A DNA stretch of 53,629 nucleotides from the NCBI GenBank assembly GCA_017520935.1, contig JAFXEF010000033.1, positions 1 through 53,629 of the forward strand, written 5' to 3'. A program made the position numbers and the translations under genes. The stretch comes from Bacteroidaceae bacterium. GTDB lineage: Bacteria > Bacteroidota > Bacteroidia > Bacteroidales > Bacteroidaceae. Shown here in pieces: positions 44,903 to 52,069 of the stretch (the stretch's first letter is position 1; every line of letters starts with the position of its first letter). The notes beneath the pieces are model-generated. The model searched no databases, had not been told where the DNA came from, and worked only from the letters and a program-made list of their open reading frames with translations.

Positions 44903-45952
44903 CTACCGCAAAGGGCGGCAAAAGAATCTATAGGCTGTCTCTTCGCGTCGTAAAGGATAGTTGCCGCGCAACAACTCGAAGTCTTCGGGATGTGACTTCA
45001 GTACGCTGCTGTCGGTATGTGGATTATAGATATGCAATAGGGCTTCGGCACGGCTTGTGGTTTGCGGGATTGTCTTGTCAGGAGCAGGAGGCGTGATGGG
45101 AGGCACCTTGCCCAAGCCGAAATGGGTACTGAGAGCTTCGAGCGACATACGGGTGGCATTGGCTTTGCCATCGGCAGAGTAGCCTGCAATGTGTGGGGTG
45201 CCTATGTAGCAACACTCGAGGAGGTGGCGGTCGATATGAGGTTCGTGCTCCCACACGTCGATAATGCATTGGGCTATGAGCCCTGAGTCGAGTGCTTGCT
45301 GCAGGGCTCTGGTGTCGGTAGTCTCACCGCGCGAGGTGTTGATGAAGTAAGGTTTGCGTTGTAGGCTGCCAAAGAAAGCCTCATCGGCCAGATGCCAAGT
45401 GCGATGTGGCCCCTCATACGTGAGGGGTGTGTGCAGTGTGATGATATCGGCTTCGCGGGCAATCTCTTGTAGTGATACGAATCCTTGCTCTCCCCGTTCG
45501 GCTCGTGGTGGGTCGCATAAGAGGACGCGCATCCCCCACATCGTGACCATATTGGCTACGAGTGTTCCCACGTGGCCTACGCCTATGATGCCGATTGTGC
45601 TTTCTGCCAACTGCACACCACGCTCCTTCTGCAATAGCAGCAGTACTGACTGTATGTATTGGCACACCGAGGCGGCATTGCATCCAGGAGCATTGGTCCA
45701 TCGTATGCCTTGTGATGCGCAGTAGGCTGTGTCGATATGGTCATAGCCGATGGTAGCGGTAGCAATGAAACGTACGCTGCTACCTTCGAGCAGTGTGGCA
45801 TTGCATCGTGTGCGTGTGCGTATGATGAGTGCGTCGGCATAGTGCACCAGTGCATTGTCAATGTGGCTGCCAGGTACGTATACGGCATCTACACCCATCA
45901 TCGTCAGTGCCTCGCGGATATAGGGAATCTTATCATCTACGATAACTTTCAT
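44903..45952 (-). CDS. pdxB: 4-phosphoerythronate dehydrogenase
   Basis: 349 residues of the D-isomer-specific 2-hydroxyacid dehydrogenase family, acting in pyridoxal-5-phosphate synthesis (DXP-dependent branch). It starts MKVIVDDKIPYIREAL and has the PdxB-like ATIGYDHIDTAYC and the NAD-binding IGIIGVGHVGTLVANM. The catalytic region has INTSRGETTD and IDVWEHEPHID, with GTPHIAGYSADGKANAT close to the catalytic His. The start overlaps the 3' end of the WbqC-like gene by 20 nt, so both are on one message. Confidence 0.92.
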   Translation of the reverse strand: MKVIVDDKIPYIREALTMMGVDAVYVPGSHIDNALVHYADALIIRTRTRCNATLLEGSSVRFIATATIGYDHIDTAYCASQGIRWTNAPGCNAASVCQYIQSVLLLLQKERGVQLAESTIGIIGVGHVGTLVANMVTMWGMRVLLCDPPRAERGEQGFVSLQEIAREADIITLHTPLTYEGPHRTWHLADEAFFGSLQRKPYFINTSRGETTDTRALQQALDSGLIAQCIIDVWEHEPHIDRHLLECCYIGTPHIAGYSADGKANATRMSLEALSTHFGLGKVPPITPPAPDKTIPQTTSRAEALLHIYNPHTDSSVLKSHPEDFELLRGNYPLRREETAYRFFCRPLR

Positions 45953-46562
45953 GGAGTGTAAGTATGCTTTCGGGACCCATATTGAATAGGAGGTCTACGA
46001 TACTCATATTGGCTATGAACCCATGTTTGTCTTTGAAAACTTGATAATAGTCCTTGGGGGTAAACTCCTTGTCGGCTTCCCACGGATGTTTCGGGTGGAT
46101 GCATTCACGCAGGTCAACGGCTGGGTATGCTCCGCCATACTCCGTAGTGGGTAGCAGGGCGGTATCGATACCTATGAGTTGGCATACCAGACGTGTCAGC
46201 TCCATATTGAAATCGTAGAGAAATGCTATCTTACGTTCATAGAACGGGCGGAAGTCGTCTTCGTAATAAAGGAAGAAGGGGGTATGCCTATAGGCAGCTT
46301 CCAAGGCATTCCAATGACGGTGACGCCAGTTGCCGTGGTCGCTGATTCGGATATCTCGCATTAGGCATTTACCCTCCGAGGGCTTCTCGGTGGGGATGGT
46401 GAGTGCCAAAGGACCATTGGCGTCCACTATCACGCAACGGTTGCGATAGGTCTGCTTGACGTAGCTATCGCATGTCTCAATGTAGGCATTGCCCTCACAC
46501 TGCAGTAGCTTGGTATAGTATTGTACCGGTGCCAGATAGGCCGATGAGAGTAATATGTCCAT
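45933..46562 (-). CDS. WbqC-like family protein
   Basis: 209 residues beginning MDILLSSAYLAPVQYYTKLL, with RCVIVDANGPLALTIP, WRHRHWNALEAAYRHTPFF and YYEDDFRPFYE, which are the conserved blocks of the WbqC-like family. Members occur in O-antigen loci and widely in Bacteroidetes; the biochemical role is unknown. A longer frame from 46673 exists, but a good promoter (46609-46639) lies inside it, so the ATG at 46562 is the likely start. Overlaps pdxB by 20 nt. Confidence 0.85.
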   Translation of the reverse strand: MDILLSSAYLAPVQYYTKLLQCEGNAYIETCDSYVKQTYRNRCVIVDANGPLALTIPTEKPSEGKCLMRDIRISDHGNWRHRHWNALEAAYRHTPFFLYYEDDFRPFYERKIAFLYDFNMELTRLVCQLIGIDTALLPTTEYGGAYPAVDLRECIHPKHPWEADKEFTPKDYYQVFKDKHGFIANMSIVDLLFNMGPESILTLHESYRR

Positions 46563-46608
46563 ATTTCCTAATTCCCGGCAGGCCTCAACAGCCAGCCTTA
46601 TCTGCTTG

Positions 46609-46639
46609 CAAAAGTAGTGGTTTCCGTCCAACGAAACAA
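46609..46639 (-). promoter_or_regulatory. Candidate promoter of the WbqC-like/pdxB operon
   Basis: On the minus strand TTG (46639-46637), 20-nt spacer, TACTTTTG (46616-46609), then 46 nt to the ATG at 46562. It sits within the longer open frame and so decides the start. Confidence 0.6.
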
Positions 46640-46734
46640 CAGCGATGCCCATATTTCTCTGTGCGTTGGGCATAAATCACGCTCTTGGAATCTTAAATCT
46701 TGTGAAAGTTAATGATAATGCGGAAGATTATCTG

Positions 46735-46742
46735 TACTTTTG
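46735..46742 (+). promoter_or_regulatory. -7 box immediately before the DUF4294 start
   Basis: TACTTTTG ends only 5 nt before the ATG at 46748, so the transcript would be leaderless or nearly so. If translation begins at 46712 instead, this match is within the gene and is accidental. Confidence 0.4.
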
Positions 46743-46747
46743 TCCCT

Positions 46748-47347
46748 ATGAAATGGTCGCGCATAATTAGTATATGGGTGTTGCTGGCAGTGTGCGCAGG
46801 CACCTCTGTCCGTGCGCAAGGCTACAAGCGCAAGCAGGTGGTATTGCCCGTAGAGGCCTACAAGGGCGACACCATTCCCGTGGTGCATCTCAAGGATGTA
46901 TACATATACCAGCGTCCCAAGTTCAAGAGCCGTCGTCAGGAACGCTACTATTGGCGTACGGTGCGCGATGTGAAGAAGACCCTTCCTATTGCCCGTGAGG
47001 TGCGCGGCATCATTATCGAGACTTATGAATACCTGCTCACCATCCCCGACGAGAAGGGACGTGAGGAGCATCTGGCTGCTGTAGAGAAGGGCATGCTGGC
47101 TCAATATACTCCGAGGATGAAGAAGCTCACCTTCAGTCAGGGAAAAATGCTCATCAAGCTCGTCGACCGCGAATGTGACCAGACGGGCTACGAACTCATA
47201 CGCACCTTTATGGGAAGTCTCAAGGCTGGGTTCTATCAGACCTTTGCCAGTCTCTTTGGTGCCAGTCTCAAGCGTGGCTATGACCCCGATGGCGAAGATG
47301 CCGAGATAGAGGAAATCATCTACTGGGTGGAGCAAGGAGTCTTGTAA
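46748..47347 (+). CDS. DUF4294-type secreted protein
   Basis: 199 residues from the ATG at 46748 (signal peptide MKWSRIISIWVLLAVCAGTS then VRAQ). An earlier in-frame ATG at 46712 would add 12 residues in front of the signal. The mature part is basic and has YKGDTIPVVHLKDVYIYQRP, YYWRTVRDVKKTLPIA and a C-terminal CDQTGYELIRTFMGSLKAGF with YQTFASLFGASLKRGYDP, which fits the DUF4294 family of Bacteroidetes. Its function is unknown. It is divergent from the WbqC-like/pdxB operon. Confidence 0.82.
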   Translation: MKWSRIISIWVLLAVCAGTSVRAQGYKRKQVVLPVEAYKGDTIPVVHLKDVYIYQRPKFKSRRQERYYWRTVRDVKKTLPIAREVRGIIIETYEYLLTIPDEKGREEHLAAVEKGMLAQYTPRMKKLTFSQGKMLIKLVDRECDQTGYELIRTFMGSLKAGFYQTFASLFGASLKRGYDPDGEDAEIEEIIYWVEQGVL

Positions 47348-47377
47348 TTCTCGATACCGATTAGAAAAGCGATGCTT

Positions 47378-47411
47378 TTTGACCGATTGTTGAAAATTTC
47401 TTGTAACTTTG
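47378..47411 (+). promoter_or_regulatory. Candidate promoter of the kdu operon
   Basis: TTTG at 47378-47381, 22-nt spacer, TAACTTTG at 47404-47411; kduI ATG follows after a 51-nt leader. Confidence 0.6.
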
Positions 47412-47462
47412 CACGGATACTGAGAAAACGATTCAATTCAAGTCATAACAAACAGTAAAGCT

Positions 47463-48305
47463 ATGAAGACAAACTATGAAGTGCGCTATGCCGCACATCC
47501 CGAGGACGCGAAGAGCTACGATACCAAGCGTATCCGTCGCGATTTTCTCATCGAAAAGGTTTTTGCTGCCGATGAAGTGAACATGGTTTATTCCATGTAC
47601 GACCGTATGGTAGTGGGTGGTGCCATGCCCGTAAACGAAGCGTTGAAGCTCGAGGCTATCGACCCGCTGAAGGCTCCCTACTTTACCACTCGCCGCGAGA
47701 TTGGTATGTTCAATGTAGGTGGACCTGGTGTGGTGAAGGCTGGCGACGAGACTTTCGAGCTTGACTATAAGGAGGCACTCTACATCGGTTCGGGCGACCG
47801 CGATGTCATCTTTGAGAGCAAGGATCCGCAGAACCCTGCCAAGTTCTACTTCAACTCATGCACCGCACACACCAGCTATCCTTGCAAGAAGGTGACCAAG
47901 GCCGATGCCGTAGTGGCCCACATGGGTTCGCTTGAGGGTTCCAACGACCGCAACATCAACAAGATGCTCGTCAATCAGGTGCTCCCCACCTGTCAGATTC
48001 AGATGGGTATGACCGAGTTGGCTCCCGGTAGTGTATGGAACACCATGCCTGCTCACGTACACAGCCGCCGTATGGAGGCTTACTTTTACTTTGAGGTACC
48101 CGAGGAGCATGCCGTATGTCACTTTATGGGTGAGGTCGACGAGACCCGTCACATCTGGATGAAGGGCGATCAGGCTGTGCTTTCTCCCGAATGGTCAATC
48201 CATAGCGCTGCCGCCACACACAACTATACCTTCATCTGGGGTATGGGTGGCGAGAACCTCGACTATGGTGATCAGGACTTTTCGAAGATCACCGATCTTC
48301 GATAA
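47463..48305 (+). CDS. kduI: 5-keto-4-deoxyuronate isomerase
   Basis: 280 residues, cupin-fold zinc enzyme converting 5-keto-4-deoxyuronate (from pectin or other unsaturated uronates) to 2,5-diketo-3-deoxygluconate. Seen: N-terminal MKTNYEVRYAAHPEDAKSYD, metal-binding PAHVHSRRMEAYFYFE (two His and Glu) and the C-terminal EWSIHSAAATHNYTFIWGMG with the last His. Length is that of the family. kduD follows 44 nt later and supplies the next enzyme of the pathway. Confidence 0.96.
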   Translation: MKTNYEVRYAAHPEDAKSYDTKRIRRDFLIEKVFAADEVNMVYSMYDRMVVGGAMPVNEALKLEAIDPLKAPYFTTRREIGMFNVGGPGVVKAGDETFELDYKEALYIGSGDRDVIFESKDPQNPAKFYFNSCTAHTSYPCKKVTKADAVVAHMGSLEGSNDRNINKMLVNQVLPTCQIQMGMTELAPGSVWNTMPAHVHSRRMEAYFYFEVPEEHAVCHFMGEVDETRHIWMKGDQAVLSPEWSIHSAAATHNYTFIWGMGGENLDYGDQDFSKITDLR

Positions 48306-48324
48306 ATCTTAATTTAATAAAGTA

Positions 48325-48349
48325 TTCATAACTCATAATTCATAATTAA
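48325..48349 (+). repeat. TTCATAATTCATAATT leader repeat before kduD
   Basis: Tandem TTCATAA-type units end directly at the kduD ATG. A nearly identical block precedes the DUF4861 gene (49323-49349), so two genes of the operon share the same leader. Confidence 0.7.
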
Positions 48350-49150
48350 ATGAAAAACTTGTTTTCATTAGAGGGTAAGAATGCGTGGATTACCGGCGCA
48401 TCTTACGGTATCGGATTCAACATTGCCAAAGCATTTGTGCAGGCAGGTATCAAGAACATCATCTTCAACGACATCAATGAAGCCGCTTTGGAGAAAGGCT
48501 TGGCCAACTATAAGGAGGCAGGCATCGAGAACGTTCATGGCTACGTATGCGACGTAACCGATGAGGTTGCCGTGAAGGAGCTCGTAGAGAAGATTCACGC
48601 CGAGGTAGGTCAGATTGACATCCTTGTGAACAATGCCGGCATCATCAAGCGCATCCCCATGCACGAGATGAAGCGCTCAGAGTTCCAGCAGGTTATCGAC
48701 ATCGACCTCGTAGGCCCGTTCATCTGCTCCAGCGCCGTTATCCCCGAAATGATGGAACGCCGTGAGGGTAAGATCATCAACATCTGTTCTATGATGTCAG
48801 AGCTTGGCCGCGAGACCGTATCGGCCTACGCAGCCGCTAAGGGTGGCCTGAAGATGCTGACCCGCAACATCTGCTCAGAATATGGCGAGTACAACATCCA
48901 GTGTAACGGTATCGGTCCGGGCTACATCGCTACTCCGCAGACAGCTCCGCTCCGCGAGCGCCAGGCCGATGGCTCACGTCATCCGTTCGACTCATTCATC
49001 TGTGCCAAGACTCCCGCAGGCCGTTGGCTCGATCCCGAGGAGTTGGGTGGCCCTGCTGTGTTCCTCGCTTCCAAGGCCTCTGATGCCGTAAACGGTCATG
49101 TGCTCTACGTTGATGGCGGTATCTTGGCTTATATCGGCAAGCAACCCTAA
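48350..49150 (+). CDS. kduD: 2-dehydro-3-deoxy-D-gluconate 5-dehydrogenase (SDR family)
   Basis: 266 residues. Classical short-chain dehydrogenase with cofactor loop GASYGIGFNIAKA, NNAG motif in ILVNNAGIIKRIP, catalytic Ser in ICSMMSELG and YxxxK in SAYAAAKGG. It reduces/oxidises 2,5-diketo-3-deoxygluconate to 2-keto-3-deoxygluconate. Adjacent kduI makes the assignment firm. It lacks a separate promoter. Confidence 0.94.
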   Translation: MKNLFSLEGKNAWITGASYGIGFNIAKAFVQAGIKNIIFNDINEAALEKGLANYKEAGIENVHGYVCDVTDEVAVKELVEKIHAEVGQIDILVNNAGIIKRIPMHEMKRSEFQQVIDIDLVGPFICSSAVIPEMMERREGKIINICSMMSELGRETVSAYAAAKGGLKMLTRNICSEYGEYNIQCNGIGPGYIATPQTAPLRERQADGSRHPFDSFICAKTPAGRWLDPEELGGPAVFLASKASDAVNGHVLYVDGGILAYIGKQP

Positions 49151-49176
49151 GTTTCTGCATCACGGCTGCAAAAGCT

Positions 49177-49279
49177 TTAATTATGAATTATGAATTAAGA
49201 ATTATGAAACATGTTTGCCGTCATATACACCATTTGGCACCTAAAAGAAACATCATAATTCATAATTCATAATTCATAG
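49177..49279. repeat. Inverted TTATGAA/TTCATAA repeat between kduD and the DUF4861 gene
   Basis: Left arm 49177-49208 (TTAATTATGAATTATGAATT and onward) can pair with right arm 49252-49278 (ATCATAATTCATAATTCATA and onward) around a 43-nt loop. A separate hairpin, GAAGTTGT / ACAACTTC with loop TGAC, sits at 49300-49319. Possible mRNA-stability or attenuation structure in the operon. Confidence 0.6.
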
Positions 49280-49322
49280 TTTAGTGAGACTTTAACGTAG
49301 AAGTTGTTGACACAACTTCCAC

Positions 49323-49349
49323 AATTCATAATTCATAATTCATAATTAA
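49323..49349 (+). repeat. TTCATAATTCATAATT leader repeat before the DUF4861 gene
   Basis: Three tandem TTCATAA-type units run into the ATG at 49350, as in front of kduD. AT-rich spacing may favour ribosome entry. Confidence 0.65.
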
Positions 49350-50585
49350 ATGAAAAATCTTTTTTCATTCCTCCCTCTCCTCGCCCTTCTTGCCGCTTGT
49401 GGTCCGAAGCCTTCTACCGACTTCACCGTTACGGTGACCAATGACTTGACTTTCGACCGCGAAGAGATGATAGAGGTTCCTATCAGTGAAGTTACCAAGA
49501 AGGTGCAGCTCATTGACGAAGAGCAATACATCATTCTCGATGCTGAGGGCAATCAGGTGGCTTATCAGATTACTCACGATGACAACCTCCTCTTCCCTGT
49601 TACCGTAAAGGCCAATGACAAGGCTGTATATACCGTGGCTGTGGGTGAACCCATCGAAGTGGAGACTCTCGTATATGGCCGCCACTACCCTGAGCGTGTC
49701 GACGACATTGCTTGGGAGAACGACCGCACTGCCTACCGTGCCTATGGCCCGGCTTTGCAGGCCAAAGGCGAGCGTGCCTTCGGTTACGATGCTTGGGTGA
49801 AGCGTGTGCCCGGACTTGTGGTCGAGCAGCGTTATGCCAATGAGCTCAATCCCGACACACAGGCCGAGATAGCCCGCCTGCGTAAGGAGCGGAAACATGA
49901 TGAGGCTAACGAGCTGTATCACTCCGTATCATACCACGTAGACCACGGCAACGGTCTCGACTGCTACAAGGTGGGACCCACACTCGGTTGCGGAACTGCT
50001 GCCCTGCTCGATGGCGATGCTATCGTGTATCCCTACTGTTGGAAAGAATACGAGATACTGGAGAATGGTCCCCTGCGCTTCACCGTGAGGCTTACCTATA
50101 ATCCGTTTGTGATGGGTAAGGACAGTGTGGTAGAGACCCGCACCATCTCGCTCTCAAAAGGGTCGCAACTCAACAAGACCGTGGTCAGCTACCAAGGCTT
50201 GCAGAAAACGACTCCCGTAGCCACCGGCCTCGTCATTCATCCCGAGAATCCCACCGCATACATGCTTGAGGGAGAGAAGGGTTATATTGCCTATGCCGAC
50301 CTTACGGACAATGTGAACAACGACAACGGTATCATCTACGTAGGTGCCGTGATGCCTGAGAAGGTTACTGAGGCCAAGGCTGCCATGTTTTCTGACAAGG
50401 AGGCTAAGGAGCGCGGAGCATCGGGCCACGTGCTTGCCGTGAGCAACTACAAGCCCGGCACTGAGTATACCTACTACTGGGGCTCAGGTTGGAGCAAGTA
50501 CGGTTTTGATACGATGGCCGATTGGATCACTTACCTTGACCGTTATGCACAGAGCGTGCGTAATCCTCTCAAGGTGGTTTATTGA
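49350..50585 (+). CDS. DUF4861-family lipoprotein of the uronate operon
   Basis: 411 residues. N-terminus MKNLFSFLPLLALLAACGPK has lipobox LLAAC. The body has YGRHYPERVDDIAWENDRTA, a run GNGLDCYKVGPTLGCGTAAL, WKEYEILENGPLRFTVRLTY and a C-terminal YTYYWGSGWSKYGF, matching the DUF4861 family that travels with kduI/kduD in pectin- and polyuronate-degrading Bacteroidetes (from family knowledge). The fold is predicted to be a galactose-mutarotase-like beta-sandwich, so an aldose-1-epimerase or lyase-like role is possible but unproven. A strong hairpin ends the operon. Confidence 0.83.
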   Translation: MKNLFSFLPLLALLAACGPKPSTDFTVTVTNDLTFDREEMIEVPISEVTKKVQLIDEEQYIILDAEGNQVAYQITHDDNLLFPVTVKANDKAVYTVAVGEPIEVETLVYGRHYPERVDDIAWENDRTAYRAYGPALQAKGERAFGYDAWVKRVPGLVVEQRYANELNPDTQAEIARLRKERKHDEANELYHSVSYHVDHGNGLDCYKVGPTLGCGTAALLDGDAIVYPYCWKEYEILENGPLRFTVRLTYNPFVMGKDSVVETRTISLSKGSQLNKTVVSYQGLQKTTPVATGLVIHPENPTAYMLEGEKGYIAYADLTDNVNNDNGIIYVGAVMPEKVTEAKAAMFSDKEAKERGASGHVLAVSNYKPGTEYTYYWGSGWSKYGFDTMADWITYLDRYAQSVRNPLKVVY

Positions 50586-50602
50586 ACTTAGGTTATATGT
50601 AT

Positions 50603-50640
50603 AAAAGAAGAATCGGCAGTACACTGCCGATTCTTCTTTT
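50603..50640. terminator. Bidirectional intrinsic terminator of the kdu operon
   Basis: Perfect 17-bp stem (50603-50619 with 50624-50640), loop TACA, core AATCGGCAG. The right arm ends in a T-run (CTTCTTTT then TT), good for the plus strand; the left arm starts AAAAGAAG, giving a U-rich stem end for the minus-strand gene at 50708. Confidence 0.88.
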
Positions 50641-50707
50641 TTGTTTAAGTGTTTTTTTCAGGTATTAGTGTTTAAGTTGGGTGGTTTAGTTAGATTGGCC
50701 TAATGGG

Positions 50708-51142
50708 TCAGTCAATGTCAATAAGCTGCAGCTTCTTGTTGAAAGTGAGCTCTACGCGGTTGTTGAGCTTTACATCGTACTCGCGACGGTCGCGTTCAAT
50801 CTTGGTTACTTGGGCTTCGGGGTAATGTGCCTTGACAATGCTTTCAATGGCTTCAGGTACGATGCCGGCAGGTAGTGGGTGGTTGAGGCAGTCCACCTCG
50901 GTCCAATTGCCCTTACGGTCGAACTCCACCTTGCATCCGTCAGTGAAGATGACATCGTAGTTGAGTTCCGTCACATCAATCTCCTTACGGGTCAGCGAGA
51001 TCTTGCTGTCGGGGAAGTGGGTGCTCAGGAAGGTCTGCGCCTTTTGTGGCAGTTGGCTGCGGGTGATGGGCTGATAGTTGTCGGCCTTGGAGGTGATTAC
51101 TAAGGTAAACACACATGCGAGAATAAACATCATTCTTTTCAT
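50708..51142 (-). CDS. PepSY-like (DUF2874-type) secreted protein
   Basis: 144 residues: signal peptide MKRMMFILACVFTLVITSKA, then two repeats of the PepSY-like pattern, e.g. PQKAQTFLSTHFPDSKISLT with YDVIFTDGCKVEFDRKGNW and VPEAIESIVKAHYPEAQVTK with YDVKLNNRVELTFNKKLQL. Such proteins are common in Bacteroidales, are periplasmic, and have no known enzymatic activity. It converges with the kdu operon at the bidirectional terminator. Confidence 0.88.
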   Translation of the reverse strand: MKRMMFILACVFTLVITSKADNYQPITRSQLPQKAQTFLSTHFPDSKISLTRKEIDVTELNYDVIFTDGCKVEFDRKGNWTEVDCLNHPLPAGIVPEAIESIVKAHYPEAQVTKIERDRREYDVKLNNRVELTFNKKLQLIDID

Positions 51143-51539
51143 AACATTCTACTTTTTTGTTGGTTAAACATTCTTATTCATTATTTACGCGACAAAGTTC
51201 TATCCCAATTCTGAAAAGATTTGGAAAAAACCGGTCAAAATGATTTTTTTTTTATAAAATTTTCTATGGTGGAACGCATATCATCAATAACAGTTTTTAC
51301 GTCTGTATGTTTAAAAACCAACCTATCTGAGACGTATGCTCGGGTATCATGTGACTTTTACAAGGGGGTAGATTGCAGATCGATATAGTTATTCGCCGCG
51401 GCGGATATATCTCGTTCTTTGGAAGTCGTCCTATCTTGGGTCATTTTTTATCGTAACTTATGCTTCGGCTTATCGTAAGTTAAGACCGGCATCTGCCTTA
51501 ACCTACGCTTCGCATCGGCTCAAGTAAACTTCATTCGCA

Positions 51540-51579
51540 GGTTACGGGTTACGGTTACGCGTAACCGTAACCCGTAACC
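51540..51579. repeat. 40-bp perfect palindrome
   Basis: Arms 51540-51559 and 51560-51579 are exact reverse complements with no spacer; the centre is TTACGCGTAA. The arm itself is built of GTTACGG-type heptamers. It could extrude as a cruciform or form a 20-bp RNA hairpin. Confidence 0.9.
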
Positions 51580-51637
51580 GACATTCATATTCCTTATGCG
51601 TGTGCGAGCGCGTGTATGTCTCTTTTCTTAGGCTTTT

Positions 51638-51759
51638 CGGCAAGCCCTCCTACAGGTGGCAAATTCAGGCACCTATAGGTCATAAATTTTATCACCTACA
51701 GGTCTTAAATTTTATCACCTGTAGGTCTTTCGAAACAAGACCTGTAGAGGGCTTTGCCG
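51638..51759. repeat. Four 23-bp palindrome-cored units within a 20-bp inverted repeat
   Basis: Units start at 51647, 51670, 51693 and 51716, period 23. Their core is CACCTATAGGTCATAAATTT or close variants; ACCTATAGGT is a perfect palindrome. The array is enclosed by arms 51638-51657 and 51740-51759, which match at about 18 of 20 positions, so the block may fold as one structure. Confidence 0.75.
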
Positions 51760-51799
51760 TCTGGCCGATGTAACGTTAATTAATACCTCGACAAAAGTA

Positions 51800-51873
51800 A
51801 TATTCCAAGTCTTGGAATATATATTGTCAGTCTTGGAATGAATATTGCCAGACTTGGAATATAGAACGTCACG
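51800..51873. repeat. 21-bp tandem CTTGGAATAT repeats with a palindrome
   Basis: Units begin with CTTGGAAT at 51811, 51832 and 51853, exactly 21 bp apart. The first is also the right half of the palindrome 51800-51820 (TATTCCAAG, T, CTTGGAATA). The period equals that of the 15288-15350 array, with a different sequence. Confidence 0.75.
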
Positions 51874-51972
51874 GGCACCGTGTGGAACGCCTTTGCGTAA
51901 GCTGAGGGCTGTTTGCAGCAATATGGGAATGCCTCTGCGTGATGATTTATTTCTCACTTTCCCTATTTCTTC

Positions 51973-52000
51973 GTATCTTTGAGGTAAACCTCGAAGATAC
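51973..52000. promoter_or_regulatory. Inverted repeat overlapping an upstream -7 box of the TPR gene
   Basis: GTATCTTTGAGGT (51973-51985) pairs with ACCTCGAAGATAC (51988-52000) apart from one G-T pair. The left arm contains TATCTTTG (51974-51981), a -7 match, so a protein bound here could block a promoter, or an RNA hairpin could form at the transcript start. Confidence 0.55.
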
Positions 52001-52032
52001 TTGCACTCGCTGTAAAAAATATTCAAGCAAGC

Positions 52033-52065
52033 TTGATATTTCTTGCTCGTTTGTTCGTATCTTTG
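52033..52065 (+). promoter_or_regulatory. Proximal promoter of the TPR lipoprotein gene
   Basis: TTG at 52033-52035, 22-nt spacer, TATCTTTG at 52058-52065. The ATG at 52070 is only 4 nt beyond, so the mRNA would be leaderless from this promoter. TTCGTATCTTTG occurs twice (51971 and 52055), suggesting duplicated promoter DNA. An inverted repeat TCAAGC-AA-GCTTGA (52023-52036) covers the TTG. Confidence 0.5.
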
Positions 52066-52069
52066 TGAC

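Larger units (their letters stand above)
51143..52069. other. Repeat-rich intergenic region without a convincing gene
   Basis: 927 bp. From left to right: AT-rich leader of the PepSY-like gene; a GC palindrome CGCCGCGGCG at 51394-51403; a degenerate TAACTTATGCTTCGG-type unit pair (about 51450-51530); the 40-bp palindrome (51540-51579); the 23-bp repeat array (51638-51759); the 21-bp repeat array (51800-51873); and the promoter region of the TPR gene. A minus-strand frame at 51715-52110 is open only because the 21-bp units keep phase and is rejected. Confidence 0.7.

Noticed and set aside
51638..51873. CRISPR array
   Set aside because: Units are contiguous without unique spacers and no cas gene is present.
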